A DNA stretch of 64,000 nt from Stenotrophomonas maltophilia (GTDB taxonomy: Bacteria > Pseudomonadota > Gammaproteobacteria > Xanthomonadales > Xanthomonadaceae): assembly GCF_006970445.1 (NCBI RefSeq), contig NZ_CP033877.1:313501-377500 (forward strand). The letters run 5' to 3'. How positions within the stretch are numbered: position 1 is the first letter of the stretch; each line of letters opens with the position of its first letter. Shown one piece after another: positions 1 to 7,963 of the stretch. Both the position numbers and the translations under genes were made by a program. Below the pieces are notes generated by a model, which saw only the letters and a list, made by a program, of their open reading frames with translations, made no database searches and was not told where the DNA came from.

Positions 1-1
1 C

Positions 2-676
2 TACCACAACACCATTCCGCTGTTCGTGCCGCGCGAGGAGCTGAAGAAGCTGGTGTTCTCGATCCTGACCGACTCGCGCGCACCGGGTGAGCCGAAGGAC
101 ACCGAGGGCTCGGCGCTGTTCCAGATGTACCAGGCGTTCGCTACCCCGGAACAGACTGCGGAATTCGCCAGGGCGTTCGCCGCCGGCATCAGCTGGGGCG
201 ATGCCAAGCAGCAGCTGTTCGAGCGCATCGACAGCGAGCTGTCGCCGCTGCGCGAGCGCTACAACGCGCTGATGGCCGAGCCGGAGAAGATCGAAGCGCT
301 GCTCAAGCGCCGTGGCCAGCAGCTGCGCGAGCAGCTGGCGGCACCGCTGCTGGACGAGCTGCGCCATGCGGTGGGCCTGCGCGACCTGTCCACTGCGGGC
401 GACATCGCCAGCGAGGACGCTGGCGTGGCCCGCGTGGCACCGCCGCTGTTCAAGCAGTACCGCGAAAAGGATGGCCGCTTCTACTTCAAGCTGACCGCCG
501 GTGACGGCACGCTGCTGATCCAGAGCGAAGGCTTCGATTCGCCGCGCGATGCCGGCCAGTTGATTGCCGTGATCAAGCAGGCCGAGCAGGGCGACCAGCT
601 GCAGAGCGAGCTGTTCAAGCTGGATGCCGAGGTGGACGCCGTGCTGGCCGCCCTGGCCGTGCTGCGCGCCGAGTAA
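2..676 (+). CDS. trpS: Tryptophan--tRNA ligase, C-terminal part (5' end outside window)
   Basis: Charges tRNA-Trp with tryptophan in the cytosol. The frame is open from base 2, so the N-terminal catalytic half, with its HIGH and KMSKS signatures, lies outside the window. About 224 residues remain. They contain the stretch ILTDSRAPGEPKDTEGSALF and then the motif IsWGDAKQQLFERI, both typical of the C-terminal helical region of bacterial TrpRS. About 90 further residues follow the usual end, an extension I associate with the longer xanthomonad form of the enzyme; its role is not known to me. The next gene is separated by three SMAG palindromes. The identification rests on recalled family features, not on an alignment. 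Confidence 0.88.
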   Translation, partial: YHNTIPLFVPREELKKLVFSILTDSRAPGEPKDTEGSALFQMYQAFATPEQTAEFARAFAAGISWGDAKQQLFERIDSELSPLRERYNALMAEPEKIEALLKRRGQQLREQLAAPLLDELRHAVGLRDLSTAGDIASEDAGVARVAPPLFKQYREKDGRFYFKLTAGDGTLLIQSEGFDSPRDAGQLIAVIKQAEQGDQLQSELFKLDAEVDAVLAALAVLRAE

Positions 677-678
677 AG

Positions 679-780
679 GTAGTGCCGGCCGCTGGCCGGC
701 ATTTGCATAGGAAACGCCGGCCAGCGGCCGGCACTACCACGGCATTTGCATAGGGAATGCCGGCCAGCGGCCGACACGAC
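679..780. repeat. Cluster of three SMAG/REP palindromes
   Basis: A copy at 679-701 reads GTAG followed by the hairpin TGCCGGCCGCTGGCCGGCA. An inverted copy ends in CTAC at 715-737. A third, degenerate inverted copy ends in CGAC at 758-780. The GTAG head and the GCCGGCC/GGCCGGC stem match the SMAG family of S. maltophilia. The cluster starts two bases after the trpS stop codon, so it would form hairpins in the 3' end of that transcript. Confidence 0.9.
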
Positions 781-842
781 CGCGGCACAGCGCCCATGGC
801 ATGATGTCCGCGCGCCTCCGGCGCGATGACATGGAGTCTGCG

Positions 843-1139
843 ATGGCCTGGTTGTCGCTGCTGCTGTTCCTGCCTTGGTTCCTGCTGCTGGGCAGCCTGT
901 ACTGGCTGTTCCCGCGCCAGCCGCGCACCGCGCGGCGGCGCCTGTTCGATACCACCACGCTGGTGCTCGCATTCGCGCTGAGCATCGTGTCGATGCTGTG
1001 GGGCTACCGCATCGGCGTGGTGCAGCCCGGCGCCGGCCCGATCTGGCCGCAGGTGCTGGCGGTGCTGTATGCCTATGGCGCGTTCCTGGCGGTGCTGGTG
1101 CTGGCGTTGCTGCTGCGGCCGCGCTGGCTGGACCGGTAG
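843..1139 (+). CDS. Small inner-membrane protein, function unknown
   Basis: A 98-residue hydrophobic protein. Two membrane segments are visible: residues about 3-21 (leucine-rich, ending before YWLFPRQP) and about 35-52, with a third likely at 70-90 just before a basic tail. The ATG at 843 is preferred because GGAG lies at 833-836 with good spacing; in-frame ATGs at 801 and 831 lack a better site. I do not recognise a family. The stop codon TAG is part of the GTAG head of the next SMAG repeat. It stands alone between trpS and a metallo-beta-lactamase-fold gene, so context gives no clear role. Confidence 0.6.
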   Translation: MAWLSLLLFLPWFLLLGSLYWLFPRQPRTARRRLFDTTTLVLAFALSIVSMLWGYRIGVVQPGAGPIWPQVLAVLYAYGAFLAVLVLALLLRPRWLDR

Positions 1140-1190
1140 TGCCGGCCGCTGGCCGGCAACTGCATTTTGTCGGCCAGCGGCCGGCACTAC
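1136..1190. repeat. Inverted pair of SMAG/REP palindromes
   Basis: A forward copy runs from GTAG at 1136 to 1158 and an inverted copy from about 1170 to CTAC at 1190, with 11 bases between them. The TAG of the first GTAG is the stop codon of the preceding small membrane gene. Confidence 0.9.
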
Positions 1191-1270
1191 CCGACCAAAG
1201 CCGCATCGAATCCGGGCCGCCTGCGCGCCTACCATGGGGGTCCGTTCCCGATCCTGCCAGGTGCGTGCCG

Positions 1271-2203
1271 ATGACCGCCGACCCCAGCATCCACACCATC
1301 GATACCGGCTTCCAGCGTCCCGATTTCGACGCGGCCTACCTGATCGTTGAAAACGGCCGCGCGGCCTTCGTCGACTGCGGCACCGGGCTGTCGGTGCCGG
1401 CGATGCTGCAGGCGCTGGCAGACGCCGGCCTGGGCGTGGAAGCGGTGGATTGGTTGCTGCTCACGCATGTGCACCTGGACCACGCCGGTGGTGCGGGCCT
1501 GCTGATGCAGGAGCTGCCAAACGCGAAGGCGGTGCTGCATCCGCGCGGTGCGCCGCACATGATCGACCCGACCCGGCTGATTGCCGGTGCGACGGCGGTA
1601 TACGGCGCCGAAGAGATCGCGCGCAGCTATGGCCGCATCGAGGCGATTGCCGAACACCGCGTGGTAGTGGCCGAAGACGGCCACCGCATCGACCTGGCCG
1701 GCCGCGAGCTGTTGCTGCTGCACACGCCGGGTCACGCGCTGCACCACTACTGCGTATGGGATGCGCGCAGCCGCAGCTGGTTCACTGGCGATACGTTCGG
1801 CATCTCCTACCGCGAGCTGGACAGCGCGCAGGGCGCTTTCATCTTCCCGACCTCCTCGCCGGTGCAGTTCGACCCGGAGGCGATGAAGGCCTCGATCCGG
1901 CGGATACTGGGCTACGCGCCGCAGGCGATGTACCTGACCCACTATGGGCGCGTGGAGCAGGTGGAAAAACTGGCAGGGGACCTGTTCGAGCAGATCGATG
2001 CGATGGCCGCCATCGGCCGCCAGTGCGATGGCCGTCCGGACCGCCACCGTTGTCTGTTGGCCGCACTGCAGGCGCTGTACCTGGAACGTGCACAGCTGCA
2101 TGGCTGTGCGCTGGACGATGCGGCGGTGACTGCGGTGCTGGCGATGGATATCGAACTCAACGCACAGGGCCTGGCCTGCTGGCTGGATCGCATCAGCCGG
2201 TAG
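1271..2203 (+). CDS. Metallo-beta-lactamase-fold hydrolase
   Basis: A 310-residue cytosolic hydrolase of the MBL fold. The metal-binding signature THVHLDHAGG appears at about residue 63-72 (HxHxDH). It is followed by a conserved His in LLHTPGHALHH, an Asp in WFTGDTFG and a late His in YLTHYGRV, the usual order of zinc or iron ligands. The start at 1271 gives the typical entry into the fold (IHTIDTGF) after seven residues; a weak CAGG lies upstream. There is no signal peptide, so a periplasmic beta-lactamase role is unlikely. Glyoxalase II-like or other thioester/lactone hydrolase activity is possible. The substrate cannot be read from the sequence. The stop codon TAG lies within the GTAG of a repeat. 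Confidence 0.85.
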   Translation: MTADPSIHTIDTGFQRPDFDAAYLIVENGRAAFVDCGTGLSVPAMLQALADAGLGVEAVDWLLLTHVHLDHAGGAGLLMQELPNAKAVLHPRGAPHMIDPTRLIAGATAVYGAEEIARSYGRIEAIAEHRVVVAEDGHRIDLAGRELLLLHTPGHALHHYCVWDARSRSWFTGDTFGISYRELDSAQGAFIFPTSSPVQFDPEAMKASIRRILGYAPQAMYLTHYGRVEQVEKLAGDLFEQIDAMAAIGRQCDGRPDRHRCLLAALQALYLERAQLHGCALDDAAVTAVLAMDIELNAQGLACWLDRISR

Positions 2204-2222
2204 ATCCACGTCATGCGTGGAT
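2200..2222 (+). repeat. GTAG-headed REP, ATCCACG subtype
   Basis: GTAG at 2200-2203 is followed by the hairpin arms ATCCACG and CGTGGAT around TCATG. The TAG is the stop codon of the hydrolase gene. The same subtype recurs at 11057, 19651 and 60826. Confidence 0.8.
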
Positions 2223-2299
2223 GACGCAGGCCCAGGCCGCGCCGTGGTGTCACGACCACGTTACACTCTGGTGACTTCCAAGCTAGCCGTGGTACTGCC

Positions 2300-3961
2300 G
2301 TGAATCCGATGCGCGTGTTGCTGCTGTCGTCCTGCCTGTTTGTCGGGGGCCTGGCCCATGCGGCCAACGACCTGCCGGGTGGCGGCATCGATCCGCAGGC
2401 ATTGTCGCGCCACGTGCGTGTGCTGGCATCAGATGAATTCGAGGGCCGCGCGCCGGCCACCGAGGGCGAAGAGCGCACGGTGCAGTACCTGATCGAGCAG
2501 TTCCGCAGCTACGGCCTGCAGCCGGGTGGCGTGGATGGCAGCTGGGTGCAGCCGGTGCCGCTGGTGCGCGCGCAGCTGGACGGCCCGGCCAAGGCCAGCC
2601 TGTCGCTGAAGCAGGGCAACCGCGCGCTGGCCAACGGCGTGGACGTGACCCTGCAGAGCCTGCAGCCGCGCAAGCGCGTGCAGATCAGGAATGCGCCGCT
2701 GGTGTTCGTCGGCTACGGCATCGATGCGCCGGAACGCCAGTGGAACGACTACAAGGACGTGGACCTGCACGGCAAGATTGCCGTGGTGCTGATCAACGAC
2801 GCCGATTTTGAGGCCGATGCGCCGGGTGCGTTCGACGGCAAGGCGGTGACCTACTACGGCCGCTGGACCTACAAGTTCGAGGAAGCTGCGCGCCGTGGTG
2901 CCGAAGGCGTGCTGATCGTGCACGAGACTGCGCCGGCTGCGTATGGCTGGGCCACGGTGAAGAGCTCGGGTACCTCGCCGCTGTTCGACATCGAGCGCGG
3001 CCAGGCCGAGGCGATGGCGCAGCACACGCCGCTGCGCGGTTGGATGCAGCGCGAGCTGGCCGAGGCAATCTTCGCCGACGCCGGCCTGGACTTCGACGCC
3101 GAGAAGCGCAAGGCGATGCGCGCCGACTTCCGCCCGGTTGCGCTGGACAACGCGAAGCTGAGCGTGGATTTCGCGCTCAAGCGCGAGCAGGTGGTGACCC
3201 GCAACGTGGTGGCCAAGCTACCCGGCGGTGAGCATGGCGACGAGGCGGTGATCTTCTCCGCGCACTGGGATGCGTTCGGTATCGGCCAGCCAGACGCCAA
3301 GGGTGACCGCATCCGCCGTGGCGCGATCGACAATGCCACCGGCGTGGCCACGGTGCTGGAACTGGGGCGCGTATTCGCCGCCGGTCCGCAGCCTCAGCGC
3401 ACGCTGTACTTCGTGGCGCTGACCGCCGAAGAGAAGGGCCTGCTGGGCGCCAGCTACTACGCCGCGCACCCGCTGGCGCCGCTGGACAAGACCGCTGCGG
3501 TGCTGAACATCGAGATGTTCAGCCCGGATGGCCCGACCCGCGACATCGCTTCGTGGGGCAAGGGCCGGGTGTCGCTGGAAGGCGACCTGGAACGCGTGGC
3601 CAAGGCCCGCGGTCGCAGCTACAGCCCGGACCCGAACCTGGAAGCCGGCTTCTTCTACCGTGCCGATCACTTCGCCTTCGCCCGCCTGGGCGTGCCGGCG
3701 ATCACCATCGGCCCCGGCCTGGACAAGCTGGACGGTGGGGTTGAAGCCGGCCGCGCGCTGCGCGAGAAGTACTTCGCCGACTGCTACCACCAGGCCTGCG
3801 ATGCGTGGACGCCGAGCTGGGACCCGAGCGGCCACGCTGCCGATACCCTGTTGGTCTACGACCTGGGCGCAGAGCTGGCCAACAGCCGCCGCTGGCCGAC
3901 GTGGGAAAAGGAATCGGAGTTCCGCGGCGCGCGCGACAAGAGCGAAGCGGCCCGACGCTGA
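2300..3961 (+). CDS. M28-family zinc metallopeptidase, exported
   Basis: A 553-residue putative aminopeptidase. An N-terminal signal peptide (MRVLLLSSCLFVGGLAHA, starting at an in-frame ATG at 2309) sends it to the periplasm or outside. A PA-like insert covers about residues 130-230, containing VFVGYGIDAPE. The catalytic M28 domain follows. Candidate metal ligands and catalytic residues are His in SAHWDAFG, Asp in AIDNATGVAT, the Glu pair in TAEEKGLLG, Glu in LNIEMFSP and His in RADHFAF. At the fourth position many family members have Asp, whereas here it is Glu. The listed start is a GTG at 2300; the ATG at 2309 is equally possible and neither has a strong ribosome site. It is followed by three SMAG repeats. 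Confidence 0.88.
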   Translation: MNPMRVLLLSSCLFVGGLAHAANDLPGGGIDPQALSRHVRVLASDEFEGRAPATEGEERTVQYLIEQFRSYGLQPGGVDGSWVQPVPLVRAQLDGPAKASLSLKQGNRALANGVDVTLQSLQPRKRVQIRNAPLVFVGYGIDAPERQWNDYKDVDLHGKIAVVLINDADFEADAPGAFDGKAVTYYGRWTYKFEEAARRGAEGVLIVHETAPAAYGWATVKSSGTSPLFDIERGQAEAMAQHTPLRGWMQRELAEAIFADAGLDFDAEKRKAMRADFRPVALDNAKLSVDFALKREQVVTRNVVAKLPGGEHGDEAVIFSAHWDAFGIGQPDAKGDRIRRGAIDNATGVATVLELGRVFAAGPQPQRTLYFVALTAEEKGLLGASYYAAHPLAPLDKTAAVLNIEMFSPDGPTRDIASWGKGRVSLEGDLERVAKARGRSYSPDPNLEAGFFYRADHFAFARLGVPAITIGPGLDKLDGGVEAGRALREKYFADCYHQACDAWTPSWDPSGHAADTLLVYDLGAELANSRRWPTWEKESEFRGARDKSEAARR

Positions 3962-3962
3962 G

Positions 3963-4078
3963 GTCGTGCCGGCCGCTGGCCGGCAACGCTCTGCGCTTTC
4001 CGGAGGTTCATGAGGTTGCCGGCCAGCGGCCGGCACTACCGAAAGAAGGTGGGGTTGCCGGCCAGCGGCCGGCACGAC
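3963..4078. repeat. Cluster of three SMAG/REP palindromes
   Basis: A forward copy lies at 3963-3985, headed GTCG instead of GTAG. Inverted copies lie at 4017-4039 (ending CTAC) and 4056-4078 (ending CGAC). The stem is the same GCCGGCC type as the copies near 700 and 1140. The cluster fills the space between the convergent peptidase and small membrane genes and may end both transcripts. Confidence 0.9.
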
Positions 4079-4088
4079 CGGGTGTTCG

Positions 4089-4442
4089 TCAGCGCCGGCG
4101 CAGCAGCTTCCATGCGCCCCAGCCGCCGGCAGCGAGCGCTGCCAGATAGCACGCCACCATCGTACGCAGGCCAACCAGGGGGGCCGGACTGACGCCGCGA
4201 TGCAGGCGCAGTTGCAGCGAGCTGTGGCCGCTGCCCAGGTCCACCGCCAGCTGCAGCACCAGCGCGGCGCAGAACACCAGCAGGGCGACCCCGAACCCGG
4301 TGCGCGGCCACGCGGCCTGCGCATTGGGCCGGCGCAGCAGCCAGGCCAGTGCCGTGGCTGCGGCCAGCGTCACCGCGATCCACATCAACGGGGTGGCGGG
4401 AGACGCAGCGGCCACCGGCAGTGCACCGGTGGCCGCGATCAC
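4089..4442 (-). CDS. Small membrane protein, function unknown
   Basis: A 117-residue hydrophobic protein if started at the GTG at 4442; an ATG at 4385 would give 98 residues. Three membrane segments are visible: around MWIAVTLAAATALAW, around FGVALLVFCAALVLQLAV, and near the C-terminus around MVACYLAALAAGGWGAW. It ends in the basic tail KLLRRR. It begins 10 bases after the end of the upstream MFS permease on the same strand and is probably cotranscribed with it. Neither start has a convincing ribosome-binding site, so it may depend on translational coupling. I do not recognise a family. Confidence 0.5.
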   Translation of the reverse strand: MIAATGALPVAAASPATPLMWIAVTLAAATALAWLLRRPNAQAAWPRTGFGVALLVFCAALVLQLAVDLGSGHSSLQLRLHRGVSPAPLVGLRTMVACYLAALAAGGWGAWKLLRRR

Positions 4443-4452
4443 GGCAACGCGC

Positions 4453-5787
4453 TTACTTGCGGGTGCCGTCGAGCCAGTTCGGGCCCTTGTTGGTGAGGAA
4501 GAACACATAGACCACCAACGATACCGCGATCGTGGCGGTCACGTAGATGGCGAACCAGTCGACGTGGCCGGTCTTCAGCGCGCCCTGGTACAGCAGCGGG
4601 GCGGTGCCACCGAACAGCGAGTTGGCCAGCGCATAGCCAAGGCCCACGCCCAGTGCACGCACGTGGGTGGGGAACAGTTCGGCCTTCACCACCGCGTTGA
4701 TGGAGGTGTAACCGGTGAGGATGACGAACGCCATGGCCAGGGTCAGGAAGGCCAGGGTGGCGTCATGCTGGTGCGGCAGCTGGGTGATCAGGTACCAGCT
4801 GTACAGCACGCCGCCGACGCCGAAGAACACCAGCAGGGTCTTGCGGCCGATGATGTCCGACAGCCAGCCACCGACCGGCTGCAGCACCATCAGGAAGGCC
4901 AGCACGCCCAGGTTGATCAGGGTGCCGGTCATCGGGTCGTTGCCGGCGAAGGCGCTCTGGATCATCTTCGGGCCGTTCACCGAGTAGGTGTAGAAGGCCA
5001 CGGTGCCGCCCGCCGTGATCAGGAAGCACAGCAGCAGCGGCCGCCACTGGTGCACGAACAGTTCGTACATCGAGCCGGACTTCTGTGCCTTGCCCTCGCG
5101 CGCGGCCTCGATCGACGACTCCGACAGCGACTCGTCCATGCCCCGGCGCAGCCAGAACACCACCACCGCGGCGATGCCGCCGATGCCGAAGGCGATGCGC
5201 CAGCCCCATTCGGAGATTTCCGGCTTGCCCCAGAAGGTCAGCATCAGCAGCAGGGTCAGCTGGGCCAGCACATGGCCGCCGACCAGGGTGACGTAGTGGA
5301 AGGAGGACAGGAAACCGCGGCGGCCGGGAATGGCGGCTTCGGACATGTAGGTCGCGCTGGCACCATATTCGCCACCGGTGGCGAAGCCCTGCAGCAGGCG
5401 TGCGAACAGCAGGATGACCGCGGCCCAGATGCCGATGCTGGCGGCGGTGGGGGTGATGGCGATGAGGAACGAGCACAGCGCCATCAGCGTGACCGAGACG
5501 GTCAGCGCCAGGCGGCGGCCGTGGCGGTCGGCGAAGCGACCGAAGAACCAGGCGCCGATCGGGCGCATCAGGAACGTTGCGGCGAAGATCGCCCACACGT
5601 ACATCGTGGAGTTCTTGTCGTCCGGCGAGAAGAACTGCGATTCGAAGTACACGGCGAACACCGAGTACACGTAGACGTCATACCACTCCACCAGGTTGCC
5701 GGCGGAGCCTTTGAGGGTGTTGGAGATCGACCGGCGCAGGGCGGCGCGGTCGTTCGCGGGTACGGCGGGTTGGGACGTGGTGCTCAT
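4453..5787 (-). CDS. MFS permease of the alpha-ketoglutarate/organic acid:proton symporter type (KgtP-like)
   Basis: A 444-residue inner-membrane transporter. The N-terminus with GNLVEWYDVYVYSVFAVYF is characteristic of the metabolite:H+ symporter branch of the MFS (KgtP, ProP, CitA relatives). The loop 2-3 signature GRFADRHGRR and the repeat GWLSDIIGRKT between helices 8 and 9 are present. RLLQGFATGGEYGAS marks the fourth or fifth helix. The total length fits KgtP (about 430 residues). The likely substrate is a dicarboxylate or another osmolyte/organic acid, but residues alone cannot decide. A small membrane gene follows closely; upstream is a 224-base intergenic region divergent from an EamA permease. 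Confidence 0.85.
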   Translation of the reverse strand: MSTTSQPAVPANDRAALRRSISNTLKGSAGNLVEWYDVYVYSVFAVYFESQFFSPDDKNSTMYVWAIFAATFLMRPIGAWFFGRFADRHGRRLALTVSVTLMALCSFLIAITPTAASIGIWAAVILLFARLLQGFATGGEYGASATYMSEAAIPGRRGFLSSFHYVTLVGGHVLAQLTLLLMLTFWGKPEISEWGWRIAFGIGGIAAVVVFWLRRGMDESLSESSIEAAREGKAQKSGSMYELFVHQWRPLLLCFLITAGGTVAFYTYSVNGPKMIQSAFAGNDPMTGTLINLGVLAFLMVLQPVGGWLSDIIGRKTLLVFFGVGGVLYSWYLITQLPHQHDATLAFLTLAMAFVILTGYTSINAVVKAELFPTHVRALGVGLGYALANSLFGGTAPLLYQGALKTGHVDWFAIYVTATIAVSLVVYVFFLTNKGPNWLDGTRK

Positions 5788-6011
5788 CTGGGTGGGAATC
5801 CTCGATGCGGCGCGTCCGTGCGCAGGGAAAACGGCGCCCGGTCATCGGGGCGGCGCGACCGGGCAGCCCTCTTGGTACTGCATCGGCCGTCAACACGGGG
5901 TAGCAGACCAGAGCAGGGTGCATGGATGGATGACAGCGTGCCACCGTCTGGGGTCACGGACCATACTCAAAACGTCCTAGAATCCGCGTTCCCCCGGCTC
6001 CCTGGTGTGTC

Positions 6012-6917
6012 ATGTCGGTTCCCCCTTCTTCGTCTGCGGCTGCCCCCCGGGGTGGCCTTGTCGCGCTGGCACTGCTGCTGGTCTACGTGGTCTGGGGCTC
6101 GACCTACCTGGGCATCGCCAAGGCCCTGCACGGCGGCGCGCTGCCGCTGACGATGGTCTCCGGCAGCCGGTTCATCATTGCCGGCGGGGTGATGTTCGCG
6201 GCGCTGCGGCTGTTCTGGAAGATGCCGAATCCGACCCTGCGGCAGTGGCGCAACCTGGTGGTGATGGGCGTGACCATGCTGGTGCTGGGCAACGGCATGG
6301 TGGTGCTGGCCGAGCGCGAGGTGTCTTCGGGCCTGGCCGCTACGGCGGTGGCCTCGGTGCCGCTGTGGATGGCGCTGTTCTCGGCACTGCGCGGGCAGCA
6401 TGCCAGCCGCGGTGAGTGGCTGGGCATCGCCATCGGCTTCCTGGGCGTGGTCTGGCTCAACGCCGGCAGCAGCCTGACCGCCTCGCCGACAGGGCTGGTG
6501 CTGCTGCTGATCGCGCCGATCGGCTGGGCGTTCGGTTCGGTGTGGGCACGCGGGCTGGACCTGCCGGGCCCGTTCATGACCGCGGCCGGGCAGATGATCT
6601 GCGGCGGCGTGCTGCTGGTGCTGATCGGCCTGGCGGTCGGCGAGCGCCCGACCACGCTGCCGGACACCGGCGGCCTGTTGGCGATGGCCTACCTGTGCGT
6701 GTTCGGCTCCATCGTCGCGTTTACCGCCTACGTGTGGCTGCTGCAGAACGTGCGCCCGGCGCTGGCCGGCAGCTATGCGTACGTCAATCCGGTGATCGCG
6801 GTGCTGCTCGGCGCGCTGCTCAACGGTGAACGATTCGGCTGGCGCGACCTGCTGGCGATGGCGGTGATTCTTCTGGGTGTGGTGGTACTGACAATGGCAA
6901 GGACGAGAAAGAAGTGA
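6012..6917 (+). CDS. EamA/DMT-family exporter (YedA-like)
   Basis: A 301-residue inner-membrane protein with ten predicted helices in two EamA halves. The first half opens with LVALALLLVYVVWGSTYLGI, a classic start of drug/metabolite transporters; the second begins near LLLIAPIGWAFGSVWARG. The C-terminus ends in basic residues. The likely role is efflux of a small metabolite or amino acid. Its stop overlaps the start of the next EamA-type gene by four bases (GTGA), which indicates an operon. A possible -10 hexamer TAGAAT lies at 5978-5983, but no good -35 box was found. Confidence 0.85.
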   Translation: MSVPPSSSAAAPRGGLVALALLLVYVVWGSTYLGIAKALHGGALPLTMVSGSRFIIAGGVMFAALRLFWKMPNPTLRQWRNLVVMGVTMLVLGNGMVVLAEREVSSGLAATAVASVPLWMALFSALRGQHASRGEWLGIAIGFLGVVWLNAGSSLTASPTGLVLLLIAPIGWAFGSVWARGLDLPGPFMTAAGQMICGGVLLVLIGLAVGERPTTLPDTGGLLAMAYLCVFGSIVAFTAYVWLLQNVRPALAGSYAYVNPVIAVLLGALLNGERFGWRDLLAMAVILLGVVVLTMARTRKK

Positions 6918-7810
6918 GCATGGACGAGAAAGAACAACGCCGGGGCCTGCTGGTCACCGCTTCGACCTTCGTGATCTGGGGCCTGGTGCCGGTGTACTGG
7001 CACCTGCTCAACGAGGTGCCCTCGTTCCAGATCATCGCCCACCGCATCATCTGGAGCACCGTGATGGTGCTGGGCTGGCTGCTGATCAGCTCGCGCCTGG
7101 GCTGGTGGCAGAAGATCGCCGCACAGCCGCGCGCGCTGCCGATCCTGCTGGTGTCGAGCCTGACCATCGCCTTCAACTGGGGCCTGTATATCTGGGCGAT
7201 CAATGCCGGCCACGTCATCGAGACCAGCCTGGGCTACTTCATCAACCCGCTGGTGAACGTGCTGCTGGGCGTGCTGGTGCTGAAGGAGCGACTGCGCCGC
7301 CTGCAGTGGGTAGCGGTGGCGATGGCGGCGGTGGGCGTGGCCTGGCTGACCATCGACGCCGGCACGCCGCCGTGGATCGCGCTGGGCCTGGCCTGTTCGT
7401 TCGGCCTGTATGGCCTGCTGCGCAAGCTGGTCTCGGTCGACCCGGTGGCCGGCCTGGGCGTGGAAAGCATGTACCTGTTCCTGCCGGCGCTGGCCTTCGC
7501 GATCTGGGCGGAAAACGGCCATGGCGGTGCGTTCTTCCATGGCTGGGGCTGGCGCAACGACCTGCTGCTGATCTTCGGTGGCGCGATCACTGCGGTGCCG
7601 CTGATCGGTTTCGCCTACGGCGTGAAGCGCATTCCGCTGTCGCTGGTCGGCATCCTGCAGTACATCGCGCCGAGCCTGCAGCTGCTGCTGGGCGTGTTCT
7701 TCTTCCACGAAGCGTTCGACACCGCCAAGGCGATCGGCTTCGCCGCGATCTGGGCCGGCCTGGTCCTGTTCGTCGGCGACAACATCCGCACGATGCGGGC
7801 CAAGCAGTAG
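6914..7810 (+). CDS. rarD: RarD-type EamA-family permease
   Basis: A 298-residue inner-membrane protein of the RarD branch of the DMT superfamily, whose founding member is linked to chloramphenicol sensitivity in E. coli. Diagnostic features are the early GLVPVYWHLLNEVP stretch, AHRIIWS, NWGLYIWAINAGHVIETSLGYFINPL (shown here only as a landmark near residue 92) and the late SLVGILQYIAPSLQ. The GTG at 6914 overlaps the preceding stop; an ATG at 6920 is also in frame. The transport substrate of this branch is unresolved. The terminal TAG again sits in a GTAG tetranucleotide, although no clear repeat stem follows. Confidence 0.87.
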   Translation: MSMDEKEQRRGLLVTASTFVIWGLVPVYWHLLNEVPSFQIIAHRIIWSTVMVLGWLLISSRLGWWQKIAAQPRALPILLVSSLTIAFNWGLYIWAINAGHVIETSLGYFINPLVNVLLGVLVLKERLRRLQWVAVAMAAVGVAWLTIDAGTPPWIALGLACSFGLYGLLRKLVSVDPVAGLGVESMYLFLPALAFAIWAENGHGGAFFHGWGWRNDLLLIFGGAITAVPLIGFAYGVKRIPLSLVGILQYIAPSLQLLLGVFFFHEAFDTAKAIGFAAIWAGLVLFVGDNIRTMRAKQ

Positions 7811-7825
7811 CGCCGGCGGGGCTGC

Positions 7826-7863
7826 GGGGTCAGAGTCCTTCGCAGGGCGAAGGGATCCGACCT
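7826..7863. repeat. Intergenic hairpin of the GGGGTCAGA family
   Basis: Arms GGGGTCAGAGTCCTTCG and CGAAGGGATCCGACCTC pair around CAGG, with a few mismatches. The same hairpin, as a perfect 17-base stem, occurs at 39062-39100, where CTTTG/CAAAG replaces CTTCG/CGAAG. A half copy lies at 11084-11100. Confidence 0.7.
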
Positions 7864-7874
7864 CGCTTCCACCC

Positions 7875-7907
7875 AAAAAAGAACGGCGCCCCGAGGGGCG
7901 CCGTTCT
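7875..7907 (-). terminator. Rho-independent terminator of the TonB receptor gene
   Basis: A 12-13 base-pair GC-rich stem (GAACGGCGCCCC and its complement, 7881-7906) is followed on the minus strand by six T residues (A-run at 7875-7880). It lies about 57 bases downstream of the receptor stop codon. On the plus strand no T-run follows, so it is oriented for minus-strand transcripts. Confidence 0.85.
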
Positions 7908-7963
7908 GCTTCCATCCACGGCCAGGAGAGAGGGATGGCCGTGGCGGGAACGCGGTTGCAGGC

